Assembly (NCBI RefSeq): GCF_030272615.1
Contig: NC_081407.1
Location: 378,075,766-378,139,765, forward strand
Reading direction: 5' to 3'
From: Cryptomeria japonica
Lineage: Eukaryota; Streptophyta; Pinopsida; Cupressales; Cupressaceae
DNA: 64,000 bases
The notes beneath the pieces were generated by a model. It had not been told where the DNA came from and made no database searches. It saw only the letters and a list, made by a program, of their open reading frames with translations. Both the position numbers and the translations under genes were made by a program. This document shows, piece after piece, positions 25,201 through 37,269 of this stretch (the stretch's first letter is position 1; the number at the start of each line of letters is the position of its first letter).

Positions 25201-26502
25201 TTAGAAAATAATCTCTAAATAAGATAATGTGCCTCACACATGGGACGAGTGCTATCATAGATTCGACATGCTGTGAGAAGGCCTGAAATGGCAAACTACC
25301 TTCCTTGTCATCACGAGAGGATGTGTGGGTCCACATGAGGCTTGGATGGGCCGGAAGTTCGGATTAGGTTGCCAGGGTTACCAGTGTATGGGCTGGGACC
25401 TATGAAGACTTGCCATGGTATCCATACCAGGTTGTGTGATGACACTTGTCCCTACGTTCGCTAGTGTGTTGTCGTCTTGTCCTGTTTGAGTACCTTTGTG
25501 AGTCGTCCTTTGTCTCTGCCCTTGTGAGTGTCGGTTCCATGTTAGACCTTGGGTGGTGATGGTTCAGTTTTATGGATGCTCTCTTGGACCTCTTGTTTTT
25601 AGCTTTGATTATGTTTAGGTGGATCCTGTTCTTCTTAAGGATCGTTTATGTATTTATGGACCGATGTGGTCATCTGTATATTATTTATGTATCGCCTTGA
25701 TGGCTGGATTGTATGGTGTAACCTTTTGTACTCTTAACTTTATTATTTATCCGAGGGGGTCTTGCAGTTGAGCAGACCCGGAGATGTAGCCCTTTAGGGG
25801 TGAACTCCGAGATCATTATGGTGTCATGTGATGTATTCTCTTATGGTTCCTTTATTCAGCTTTTCATGTATGATTAATTTATGTAAAATAGTTAAGTGGA
25901 TAATGGAATTAACTCTAAATGCTTATATTCAGTTCTATCTTGAATGCCATGTGGATCGAATGTATAATTGATTGAGATGCGATTTATCGTAATGCATGCG
26001 TGAATTCATCCTTTTAATGCAATAAGTTGGAATATGGAATAATGTAACTTAGAGTAATGAATTATACTCAGTTGTTGTTAAGAAATTAAATATGCTTGGA
26101 AAGATCTCGGGCTATGATGAAATCCTAATGTATTAGATTGTTAGATGTATAGTTTGTAATTTTAATTGAAAGATTGAATGAAGTTTATGAATGGATCTTA
26201 AATGATGAATCTTCGCTTGTGAATTACATTTCCCTCTTTTGAAAGGAATTATCCTGAGTATGAATTATTTCGTTGTTAAGATAATTAGCTTATTGGATTA
26301 ATCATGTGAGTTAAGTGAATTGTGATATTTAAGTAATCTCGTTGGGAAACTCTTTAGGAGTTAGTTGAAGTCTTCCGCTATGTAATCTGAATCTTTGGTA
26401 TCTTGTTGCATCTTATGCGTTGTAACTTTTAAAAAAATAAAAATTGCACTCTATTCTTGTTATTTAGCTTATCCCTTCGGGGTTTCCTGGCGGGGCATTA
26501 CA

Positions 26503-27260
26503 TTCCTCACAAAGTGGACCCTAGCTCGGGTACTTGCTTGATTTCCATATCAGACTGCATTGTGGAGAGAAATATTTCTAATATGGAGTCAGTTCTAGTT
26601 GGGAATTTTGTTGGCCCCCGCCCTAATATTGAATCGGTTAGGGAATGGGTTGCCCAGAAATGGAAAGGGAAAGGTCAGATTGATGTGGTGGCAATGGGTA
26701 ATAAATTTTTCTCCTTCTCCTTTGTATGTGATGAGGATCTTAGATCTGTCCTTGCAGAGGGTCCTTGGATGCTGGGTAAAACCTCCCTTGCCTTAAAGAA
26801 ATGGAAACCTGGTTTTAATCCTATCTTGGGAGTGCAATGAGGCGCCCATTTCAGTCTGTCTTCTTGGACTCCCTTTGGAGTACTGTGATGAGGTGATCTT
26901 TGTAGGTCTAGCGGCTTGCTTTGGTGAGATTCTATCGGTGGATCCGATGATTGCAACGAAAAAGAGGCTGGTCTAGGGTCATTTGTGTTTCAATGTAAAA
27001 CAAGCTGTTGATTTACCATCTGATATCACACTTAGCTCAAAAATTGTCTTATGGGTGCAGAAGGTGGAATATGAATCTATTCCTTTTTCTTGTTTTCACT
27101 ATAAAAAAGTGGGTCACTGGGCGAAGTAATTTTCAGCTAAACCAAAACCAAAAAAGATCTGGAAAAAGAAAGTTGAGGGTCAGGGTAGCGGCCAGAACCA
27201 ACAGGTTCCTCCTGTGGGGGAAATTAGTGATGCATTGTAGAAGAAAGAATCTTCAGATGT
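26503..27260 (+). pseudogene. LINE ORF1, DUF4283 domain plus zinc-knuckle relic
   Basis: The frame around 26508-26840 contains SGTCLISISDCIVERN, NFVGPRPNIESVREWVAQKW and EGPWMLGKTSLALKKW, the pattern of the DUF4283 nucleic-acid-binding domain common in plant LINE ORF1. After a stop at 26838, further pieces include PLEYCDEVIF and a degraded knuckle reading CFHYKKVGHWAK, whose second cysteine has become tyrosine. The domain continues upstream of the inserted LTR, just left of 22305. Stops and frame changes make it non-coding today. Confidence 0.75.
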
Positions 27261-27739
27261 GCTAGATAAATAAAGCTCGAATGGGAATGTTAAGGAAATG
27301 GTTTGTATTCCACCACAGGTTGACCCCCAAGTTAATATTGAGGATTTTGTTCAAAAGGATAATGGGGTGACTGTAGAAACCCCCATTCAGTTGGTTATTG
27401 ATATGAGTAGGAATATCGAGTAGGATAATCTTGAGAAAGTTGATGGGAGATGGTGATTGATATCCCTATGGATATTTCAGAGATATGTAATCCTTTTACT
27501 CAAGTCAAATCAAGGAATCGAAGAAGGAGTCCACCGTCTCCTATTACCAATGTCTCAACACTGGGAGATTTGGGTGTCACAACCAGAAAACGACAGGGGA
27601 TGGATTGTGGGTATGAACCTAAAGGGGTGGGAAGACTACCAAATAGTGTACGCAGGGATAGGCTAACTAAAGCCGCTATTGTAGATGGGGTTTAGAGAAC
27701 TGTTTAGGATATGCGGATTGGATCCCCCTCCCCTATCAA

Positions 27740-28630
27740 ATGAAAATCATCTCATCGAATATTACGGGGCTTAATCACCCCCAAAAACATGATCTCCTTT
27801 CCAATATTGTAAGAGATCATAAACCGGATATTTGTCTCATTCAGGAGACAAAGATGCCTTCTAGAAGAGTGGAGAAAATCAAGTTAGCCATTTTTAAAGA
27901 TTGTGTTGTTCATTGCTTTGATGCAGATGGAGCAAGGTGGCTTAGCCACTCTATGAAACATGAGGATCCTTTGAGGTATGGTAGTTCTTACTTGTGCTAA
28001 TTATATTGCTACTAGATTCACTGGTCTCAAGGATGGTTATTATGGATTTTATCTAATATTTATGCCCCCAATGGGATAAGTGCCAGGAGAAATATTTGGG
28101 GTTCCTTGAGTTAGGCTAGACTTTCTTTCCCAAATGATAGATGGATTCTTAAGGGGGATTTTAATACTCCTCTTTGTAGTGGAGAGAAAATGGGTGGTGC
28201 TCTAATCTCTAAGGAAACTAAACAAGATCTTCTTGATATGATCAATGCTCTTTGTTTATTGGACCTGGATCTTATTGGTGCTCATTTACATGGTCTAATA
28301 GAAGGAGTGGATCAGACCTTATTCAGGTCAAACTTGATCGAGGTCTAATTTTGCCAAATTGGCTTACAAAAATTCTTGTACCTTGTCCTATCTCTCTAGA
28401 ATTGGATCGGACCATTTCCTGATTATCTTGAATATGCTACCCCTTTATGGTAGAAGATCCTTTCCCTTTAGATTTGAGAAAATGTGGACCATCAATCTGG
28501 AACTTCAGGATAAGATTTCAGAATGGTGGGACATTATTATTCAGGGGACTGGTATATATAGAATTGTTAACAAATTGTCCAATGTTAAATCCAATATTCT
28601 ATAGTGGAACAAATCTATGTTCGGGAATAT
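27740..28630 (+). pseudogene. LINE ORF2 endonuclease region
   Basis: The region begins MKIISSNITGLNHPQKH with PDICLIQETKM about 30 residues on, which is the start of the L1-type AP endonuclease; the usual W before N is S here. Later pieces include SNIYAPN-like (INIYAPNG), GDFNTPL and, at about 28400, a GSDHFLI segment carrying the typical SDH of the domain's end. The frame shifts near 27950 and again later. In active relatives this domain nicks target DNA to prime reverse transcription. Confidence 0.75.
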
Positions 28631-28689
28631 TTTTTAGCAAAAGGAAAACATAAAGAAGGAGCTAGATGATATTCAATTTCTTAGTCATG

Positions 28690-30240
28690 GGTTGGGATAC
28701 AAGCCTAGAATCATGGATAAAGATATTAAACTATTGAATAAGCTTCATGACATTATTTCTAAGGAAGAGGAATATTGGAAACAGAGATCCAGAGTTGTAT
28801 GGCTTAAAAGTGGGGACAAGAATACTAAATTTTTTCATATGACCACTATGAAACATAGAGCGACCAATAGAATTAAGAAGTTATAGGTTAACAACTAGTG
28901 GGTGGATAAGAAGTAGGATTTGTCTAAGGAGGCCATCGATTTATTCTCCTCCCTCCTCTTTGAGGATGGTCCTCTGGATCTTTAGGCCCTAGAGAATATT
29001 CTTTAGGAAGTTTTGCTTAAGGTCACCCTGGAGATCAACAAGGAGCTTACCAGAATCCTGAGTTTTGTAGAGGTTAATAAAGCTACTTTCTCCTTTGAAG
29101 GGAACAAAGTTCCAAGCTCATATGGTTTTCCGATGTTTATTTTTTCCAAATGTATTGGTAGATTGTTGGTAATGATGTTTTTGATGTTGCTAGAGAGTTA
29201 TTTGGTTCCAGTTCTCTTTTCAAAGAGTTGAATGTCGCCTTTTTTGTTTTTATCCTTGAAATATCTAATGCTAGCAACTTTCAAGATTTCAGACCCATTA
29301 GTTTGTGTAAGTCGATTTATAAGATTATCTCTAAGATTCTGGTTTTCAGACTCAAAGCTATCATGCCTATGTTGATTTCCAGACATCAAAATGGTTTCAT
29401 CCCTGGCCGACAAGTTTTGGATTCTATTATTCTGGTTGATGAAAATGTCTATTCTCTTTTTTTAATAACGTTGGTTTCCTTCTCAAGATCGATCTTTTGA
29501 AGGCCTATGATCCGGTTAATTGCCTGTTTTTGATAAGTGTCCTACATGCTTTTAGTTTTTATAGTCATTTTTTATCAGTTGGTTGAACAATGCATATCTA
29601 TGCTAAATTTTTTTGTCTTCATTAATGGTTCCCCCTCTGGTTTTTTCTCTGCCTCTAGAGGTATTCAGTAGGGTGATCCTCTATCCCCCTTTGTCTTCAT
29701 CTTAATGAGTGAAGCTCTGAGTAAGGTTATCCAACAGGGTATCAGAATGGGCAATTTAAAAGGCCTTAAGCGTTCCTCTCAATATCTTGTGTGCTCCCAT
29801 AATTTTTTTATGATATTGTCCTTATTGGAGAGAGTTATGTTAGGAAAGATAAAGTATTGAAGGCCATTTTGTCCCTATATGAAAGAGGATCTGGATAGAG
29901 GATAAGCTTACCCAAAATCTCTATCTTCTTCCTCAACACCCCTGCTTATAGATAGAATAAAATTGCTGAAATTTTGTTTTTTAAAATTGGCACTCTATCA
30001 GATACTTATTTGGGCCTACCTATATGCCTTGGTCCTCCGAAGACATTTTGGTCAAGTATTATTGACAGATTTTATAAGAAGTTGGTAGGGTGGAAAGGTG
30101 CCCTCCTTAACCAATTTGGTAAACTCCTTATAAAATACCCATTGCTTCTGAATTATGCCAAGAATTTATTTAAAGTCCTAGTGAAATTTGTGGAGTGCAT
30201 GGAAAAGATTCAAAAGACCTTTTTGTGGTCTAGGTCTTAA
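28690..30240 (+). pseudogene. LINE reverse transcriptase, broken catalytic motif
   Basis: Recognisable blocks are WLKSGDKNTKFFH (28798-28840), NFQDFRPISLCKSIYKIISK (29276-29335), HQNGFIPGRQVLDSIILVDE (29386-29445) and GDPLSPFVFILMSEAL after a stop near 29670. The catalytic segment near 29800-29830 reads HNFFYDIVLIGE, where the family has FADD before VLIGE, so one of the paired aspartates is missing. A TYLGLPI block (30004) follows. Multiple stops confirm inactivity. Confidence 0.82.
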
Positions 30241-30849
30241 AGTAACAATAAATTGCATATTCCTTCATGGGAATAGGTGTTCTCCCTAAAAATCTTGGTG
30301 GCCTATCCCTCAGACAGATGCAAGATTTAAACATAGTTGTGTTATCCAAATAATTATGTATATGTCTTAAAGAGGATAATGAATGGATCTCTATATTCCA
30401 TCACAAATATCATATTTAGGGAATTGAAGATGCCTTGGAGAATTACCTATTTCCATTTGCGGCATGTTATATGTGGAAGAATTTTTTCAATTAGAAGGAT
30501 ATTAGTTCTCAAGGGATGAGATGGTATCTTGGAGATGGTAGAAATCTACACTTCTAGGATGACTGTTGGGCAGGGGACAGTTCCTTATCCATCTTCTCAT
30601 GGGTGGACAGTCTCAAGAACAAATGTATTAGACTTGTTGGTGTCTGGGTTGCTAATTATATTCGTGAGGGAGCGTGGATTGATCTTGTTAGTATTGATTC
30701 TTCCCTTTTACCTATCTAGGAGTGGCTTTCACGGATTCATACTCTCTTGTTTCATGTTATTGATAATTTTTTTTGGAGTAAATCGCCCTATGGGGTCTTC
30801 TCTATTGCTAATGATTTTTTAGATCATCACTAAGTCCTTGTCTCTAGCC

Positions 30850-31375
30850 CCCTTTTGGGCTGGTATCTGGAACAATTTCTTGATCACCACAATTGAAATA
30901 TTTTTTCTTGCTCTTTATGTAGGAGAAGGTTCTAACCATTGGCAATCTTTGTAAAAGAGGTATGGCTGTCCCCAACATATGTTTCCTATATAAAGAGAAT
31001 GTGGAGAATGCTAACAACATCCTCCTACATTGCCTATTTTCTATTTAAGTTTGGGTCTTCTTCTTTAAGCTGTGCGAGTTATGTTGGCTTTACTCGAGTA
31101 ATATCAGGGATTGTTAGTTCCAATGGGTTTGTCCCTCGGGAAATACCTCTCTTAGAGTACTCTGGAGTTGTATGATGCCTCACATTTCTTTGGGTCTATG
31201 GAAGGAGAGAAATAATAGGATCTTCAAGGATAGGGAGGGCTCACCTATTATTGGGGTGCATAGAATACATAACAGTATTAAGGAAAACCTCCTATCCTCT
31301 TGTCCCTCCCACGAAGGACAAGAGGATAGGAGGTTTTTCTTAATACTATTCTGTTTAGGATTTGGTTTTCCTTAA
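30850..31375 (+). pseudogene. LINE ORF2 C-terminal zinc-binding (zf-RVT) region
   Basis: Cysteine and histidine pieces appear in order: CSLC near 30908, an NNILLHCLF segment near 31012-31040, and LWKERNNRIFKD at 31190-31225. This is the usual C-terminal zf-RVT region followed by the W-ERN-RIF motif of plant LINEs. The frame is broken. Confidence 0.7.
31273..31353. repeat. Near-perfect 33-bp-arm hairpin at the LINE 3' end
   Basis: The left arm (TATTAAGGAAAACCTCC, then TATCCTCTTGTCC) is followed after about 9 bases by its complement (GGACAAGAGGATAGG, then AGGTTTTTCTTAATA), with one mismatch seen. It overlaps the last coding codons of the LINE. Confidence 0.9.
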
Positions 31376-31657
31376 TATAGTCACCAAACGTCTTTTGTCT
31401 AAGGTTTTGCTTGGCTTCGATTTTTCTTTACCTTATTGTTTGCTTGATGTCATTATAATAATAATTAAGTTTAGATTTCAGTCTTAAGACATAAATCCAA
31501 TAAATTTTTACATAAAGTAGTTTACACAATTGAGGAAGGATACGCAACAACTCCTTTAATGAAAGCATCCATTAAAACTCATAGTTGTTGTTACCTCATG
31601 AAATATTATGATTGCAAGATAAGAATAGGATGGGTTTGTTAAAAATACTTTAGAATC

Positions 31658-34600
31658 TGTAATGCCCCGCCAGGAACCCTAAAGGATAGCAACACAACAA
31701 GGCAACTAAAAGGCGCAATAAATTTTTTTTTTTTTTAAAGACTAAATGAATTACTCATAACTTGCACAATAAATAACATAAGTGGAAGACTATCATTACA
31801 TCCTAAAGAGTTACCAACGAAGATCACTTCTAATAAAAACTAAATCACAATATTAATCCAATCATCCATCTAAAATTAGGGGAAGCCAATAACGATTAAA
31901 TAACTCACATTCATATATTCATCTCCAAAAGATAGGTTTAAAGAATTACAATATATATACTTCCAATGATTCATTTATACATAATAAGAAAGATAATTGA
32001 AACAACATATATCCCATGAACTTAAATTACAACATTCCATAAATTACATGGCTTCCATAGAGCAATAAATTACAAAGGTTACAAGTTGCTGATACAATGA
32101 CCACACGGGCCTCAAAGGTACAACATCAAGAACATGAGTGCTACACGAAGCAAGAACCAAGATGCACCGGCGAAGCCAATCCTCGCATGAAGGTAGGAAC
32201 AAGATATCCGATGGGAAGTGGCACTACCACTCGACCATGTGATCCCATAATGGAACCACCCCACCATGCTAGGAGATAGCAGAAGACCCTCAAGCAAGCA
32301 AGAAAAGTACAACAGTACACATGACTCCGCAGTACATAAGTGACTCGACTCACAAAACACTAGCGACCCTAGAGAGAGAGTGTCATCACATGGCTTAAGA
32401 TGGTTACCCTAGGTAGGTCTCCATAGGTCCCGGCCCCCATCTTGGGTTATCCTGGTAACCTCTCCCGAACCCCCAGCTCCATCTAAGCATCATGCGGACC
32501 CTACCATCCTTTCATGAGGACAAGGTGGTAGGTTTGCCATTCCAGGCCTTCCCAAACACCTTGAGCCTATACAAGCACTCAACTGTGTACGGGGTACATT
32601 AGCTTAATTAAATTAATAACTACCCACCCCCTAATCAAATTATTAGGTTATCACTTAATAGTTGACTTTCGAGGGGTTATCCTGCCATCCACTTTGGGTG
32701 CGGCCCCCGCCCGAAAGCCACTCTCTCTACTAGGTCACTAACTGGATAAGACTATCTATGAGAACTCTATGGTGGGGCTGACAACCATAAATTATCCAGA
32801 CATACACAGGTGAAGGACTCACAGTCACAAACCCAGGGTTGACCATTAGGGACATAACACATAATAGCTCACTTCCTCAAGGTTTTAACAACGACACCTG
32901 ACCAAGGGTAAACATCGACAACATAATGACAATTTTAAACATATTGCAATGACCTTAAAACAACTAGACTGCAATTATTAAGACACAAGATCCTACACAA
33001 GCAATCTTTCTTTAAGCATTCAACAGCATAAAATGCTCGCAATAAGGATTTCTTGAATTAAAGACATCGCTTCTATTTAACATAAAGAAATGATGAAGTC
33101 ACATGTCTAAAAAGGTTGAATTGGAACCACATTTACAATTTTAAACCCCTAACCAGTTGATGATGATAAAATTACAATTTTCTCAATTCGACTATAACCA
33201 AGTCAACATTTAAATCAAATTAAACAAATATATACAAGCTAATATAACATACTTCCAAAATAGCACCTATTCGTCGAATACAATCATCATATGGTTATAT
33301 TACAATACTTGGGTAACGGTCATTATTATTAATTTTAACCCACTTTCTCCTTTATTCCAAACGTTAATACTAACCTCCATATCATTTTATTTATTTTCAA
33401 AATACAAGGCAATTAAATTCTAATCACTAAATCGAGGAATTATAATTAACCTTAATATCATTATAATCTAACATTTAACTTTAATATTATTATTTAATAT
33501 TAAATAATAACATATTATTATTATTGTTAAATAACAATATATTATTACTTAATATTAAAAAAAGAACTTTATTGATGATGTTTTAACCACTAACAATATT
33601 ATATTGTTACTTTTCTTTTTTTTTTTTAAACTAAAAAAAAATATAAAAAAAAACAAATTTTAAACAAAACAACGTGGGGCCCAAAGCACCCACAGCAGCA
33701 TGTGCTGCTGTTCCCAAGCTGGGGAATGCAGCGCTTGCTGCATCCTCAGACTTGAAGAAAGCAGCGCTGCTGCTAACCCCAAGCTGGGGAATGCAGTGAG
33801 GCTGCAGGGAAAGGGGGTGCGTGGGCTGGGTTGAGCCCAGCTCCCTGGCACCGCCCCCAATCCCAATCTCTTAAAAAATTTTTGTTTGCAAATTATTCTT
33901 TTGTTTTGATAAAAGATTAAATTCTATTTTTTTTAATAAAAACGTCTGAGACCAAATAAAAGAAGCTATTAACAGAGACAGAGGTGGAAATCTCTGTTAG
34001 AACAAAATTAACAAATAATTCCCCAGCCACATCATTTTTTTTAACAAACATACAACCAAAAAGATAAATTATAAAAGTCACTGGTAATGTCAATTTTTAC
34101 CAGCAAATAAAAAACTTCTGAGGCAAAACAGAGACAATAAAATTTCACCCAAATCAGCCCAGTTCACTCTAAAAATTAAATTAAATGGGAATAAACTTAA
34201 TCCCCAATCCCCAATTGAATTTATTTGCTCCCAACAAGCATGAACAAGAAAAATTATCTCATAATCATCATTTTTAAACTGAAAATTACCAAGGAGAGGT
34301 ATTTTATAAATGCTTGGCAAAATTTTGCCAGCATAACACTACTAAAACACAAACAATATTTCCAATTACAAACAGCAAAACAAACCAAGAATTTCTTGCA
34401 CAAGCAAAAATGAAACAACATAAGTTAAGTTATGAAACTACTTGGAGAGAGTTTGAGTTTGAATTTTGATAACAAATTGATAGAATCTTTCTTCCACAAA
34501 CCCATGGCAAGCAAACACTCAACACCCAAAATTCATAAATCAAGCTTTTAAACAATAAACAGAGAATTGGAAGAAAGCAAGGATTTTTTGTTAAAATAAA

Positions 34601-35779
34601 CAAGGATTCAACCAACCTCTAAGATTTCCAAGGAGTTGTATGCTTCAGCAGGATTCCCAGCTAGTTCAAAACCCAAATCCACCTTTCAAGCAATTTTTTT
34701 TTCCAGAATTTCTGTTTCCTCCTCCAAACAAGCATATCCCCCAAAATCTCCTCCAAGGTAAATTAGTAAGACAATGTTTTAACCTAATTTTCTAGGTTGC
34801 AATATTTTCTATTTAAAAAAACATTAAAATCAAACAATTGACTTTCTTTTTTCTTTTTCATATTCCTCAAAAACAAATAAATGAGAATTCCCTTTTTTTT
34901 GAAAATTACATTTTTCATATATAGCAATTAAATCAACTTTTCAACTAAATAGGAAAACAATGAGTTAGCTTTATTTGCATATATTAAAAGCAATTAACTC
35001 TATTTATTCTACTTCTTCCGTTGGATCTAAACACGATTACTTTTCCAAAATAAACAACTAAAAGTTAAAATCTAATAAACTAATCAATTGAGCTTGATTC
35101 AAGACATAAAGGCATAATAAGGAATAAATCGCTCAAGCCAACAAATAATGACAACTTATACTTTAAATAAATAACCGAACCACTATGGCACGCAAATCGA
35201 GGTAAAGTAAAAAGACTCAAAATTCGAACAAAAGGGATGAACAACCGATTGACGACACTCACAAGAATAGACTGAGGTAAGGACTAGGGTCAAAAGCTAT
35301 CTCCTCCACTCGCATCGGACATATAAGGCACGCTCAGACCTATGAAGCCAGGCGGAGACGATACCCCGTACCTACCCGATACTTGTACCTGCAATATCCT
35401 GCATCATCGAAGCACACATACATGCATATAAATATAGAATACATGGCACGCACACCGATGAAGGAGAATCGCGACGTTCCCTATCTCATCGAAACGAGTG
35501 AAGGAAAATCATCCCCTTGCATCCAATACAATAGCAAACACGCAACATATATATGACACATCACCTAGATAAAGTAAGATGTCAGTACAAGCAATAATCC
35601 ATGAAATACTAGAAATCACCAATACTGAAATACTGAAAATAACTCATGCATCCAATATCTAGATAAACATGAAATAATATCAAATACGTCTGCAAAATGT
35701 CGAGCAATAAAGTGTCAACTGAATAGTAAACTGCAACACAAAGTCAGTCTAATAAGTTCGATCGAAAAGGGGTACTACA
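31658..35779 (-). repeat. 3' LTR of the Tekay-type element (4,122 bp)
   Basis: On the minus strand it starts TGTAGTACCCC (35779) and ends GGGGCATTACA (31658). It contains a GC-rich island at 33671-33870 with CCCAAGCTGGGGAATGCAG repeated 65 bases apart, and the conserved block near 32650-32730. An AT palindromic stretch lies at 33480-33560. Small frames within it are not genes. Confidence 0.95.
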
Positions 35780-35795
35780 TTCTCCCCCACAAAAC
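35780..35795 (-). other. Polypurine tract of the Tekay-type element
   Basis: On the minus strand GTTTTGTGGGGGAGAA abuts the 3' LTR start TGTAG. It is the site priming plus-strand DNA synthesis in LTR retrotransposons. The element at 52159 has a G-rich tract in the same position. Confidence 0.88.
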
Positions 35796-35814
35796 TAGGC
35801 TTACTCCTGGAAGC

Positions 35815-37269
35815 CTAAAACAGAAAGGAATAGAGCTCTCTCATCTTCGCTGCATCCTCCCATGTCGCCGAGGTCTCATCATTTGGGTCCCATAGGACCC
35901 TTACCTGGTTGATGGTGTGTCCCCTGAGGGTCAAATCCCGACGCTGAAGAATGCGCACAGGCTCCATGGAAAGCTGCCCGTCCTCAACCTGCAAAGCGTT
36001 CCAATCAAGAACATGAGTCACATCTGGGTGATAAGGTCGAAGAACTGAAACATGAAAGACATCGTGGATGTGGGATAGACTTGGTGGCAAGGCAAGACGG
36101 TAGGCAACAGGTCCTATCCTCTCAAGGATCTCAAATGGGCCAACAAAATGAGGTGCCAACTTAGAGCCCTTTCCATAACGGATCGGACTCTTTCGCAGAC
36201 GCACTCTCAAGAAAACACGGTCGCCAACAGAAAACTGACGATCTACCCTGTGAGCATCTGCATACTTCTTCTACCTATCCTGTGCAGCTACCAAATGCTC
36301 ACGAATCCGCTCTACCTGCTGCTCCATCTCTCGAAGGATATCCGGGCCTATAAGCACCCTGTCCTCTAACCGATCCCAACTCAACGGAGTATGGCAAGGA
36401 CGACCATACAATGCTTGAAAGGGAGACATACCTATGGAGCTATGATATCCATTGTTATAAGCAAACTCCACAAGATAAATATAATCCTCCCAACGCGACT
36501 GCTGGTCCATAACATACATGCGAAGCATGTCCTCTAAAACCTGATTCACACGCTCAGTCTGACGATCTGTCTCTGGGTGATAAGCTGAACTGAAGTTCAA
36601 CTGAGTTCCCAAAGCATGCTGAAGTGAGGTCCACAATGCTGAGGTAAAGATTGGATCTCTATCAGAGATTATCCGCCTCGGAATCCCATGCAATCTCACC
36701 ACATCTTCCAAGAAGACACGAGCCACCACTGCTGCTGTATAGGAAGCTCGGATAGGAACAAAATGAGCAACCTTCGTCAACCTGTCAACAATGACCATGA
36801 TGGCATCATGACGACGTGAAGAAACAGGCAACCCAATAATGAAATCCATGGAAATGATGTCCCATTTCCAATCCGGTACTGAATTAGGCTGTAAAAGCCC
36901 TGCTGGGTGCTGATGCTCCGCCTTCACTCGCTGACATTCCAAACACTTCGACACAAAATCGGCAATGTCACGTTTCATACCAGCCCAATGATAAATCTGT
37001 CTAAGATCTGCATGCATCTTCTTGACACCTGGATGTGCCGAATAAGGTGCACGATGGGCCTCAGTCATGATCAAAGTGCGAAGACCCTCCAAAGGAGGTA
37101 CGTAGATCCGACCAAGATGACGTAGAATGCCATCCGCCTCAAGACTATACCCAGCGAATCTACCCTCTAAGGGCCTTCCGGACTCCAACACGGCTCTAAC
37201 ATCCTGATACCAAGAGTCCTGAGGAAGAACTCCAAGAATTCTCTGTCTCAAGTCCACTCCAAGGGACAA
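35815..37269 (-). pseudogene. Integrase and chromodomain of the Tekay-type element
   Basis: The frame read from 37269 shows an integrase zinc-binding end (H-H, then CLECQRVKAEHQHPAGLL), a catalytic core with aspartates in SMDFIIGLP and SDRDPIF and glutamate in DRQTERVNQ, then a C-terminal GPFEILERIG block and a type II-like chromodomain (ILQRRDLTLRGHTINQVRVL, then WEDAAKMRE). A single in-frame TAG at 36271-36273 separates core from tail; all else is one frame. Integrase would insert element DNA, and chromodomains of this group bias insertion toward certain chromatin. The stop makes a full-length product unlikely. Confidence 0.93.

Larger units (their letters stand above)
22305..26502 (+). mobile_element. 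4.2-kb solo LTR of a Tekay/Del-type retrotransposon
   Basis: The LTR begins TGTAGTACCCC and ends GGGGCATTACA, like the LTRs at 31658, 40663 (both inverted) and 52159. It is flanked by TTCCA on the left and TTCCT on the right, a near-perfect 5-bp target repeat. No primer-binding site follows it and no polypurine tract precedes it; instead LINE ORF1 lies on both sides. It is therefore a solo LTR left by recombination. It shares about 90% identity with the LTR at 52159 over the first 120 bases by hand. Internal landmarks are a GC-rich island at 23755-24005 and a conserved block at 25105-25200. Confidence 0.88.
22090..31468 (+). mobile_element. Degenerate L1-type LINE, split by an LTR insertion
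   Basis: The order is ORF1 with a DUF4283-like domain and a zinc-knuckle relic, an AP-type endonuclease, a reverse transcriptase and a zf-RVT-like C-terminal region, then a short ATAATAATAATT tail near 31454. This is the architecture of plant L1-type LINEs. The 5' limit is approximate; coding-like sequence is seen just left of 22305, and the reading frame resumes in register at 26507 when the 4.2-kb LTR and one target repeat are set aside. Every ORF has multiple stops and shifts, so the element is dead and older than the inserted LTR. Confidence 0.8.

Noticed and set aside
32097-32360. Small frames repeated at 32112-32360 and 41116-41364
   Set aside because: The repetition is explained by the two LTRs of one element. 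No domain is present and the frames are on shared LTR sequence.
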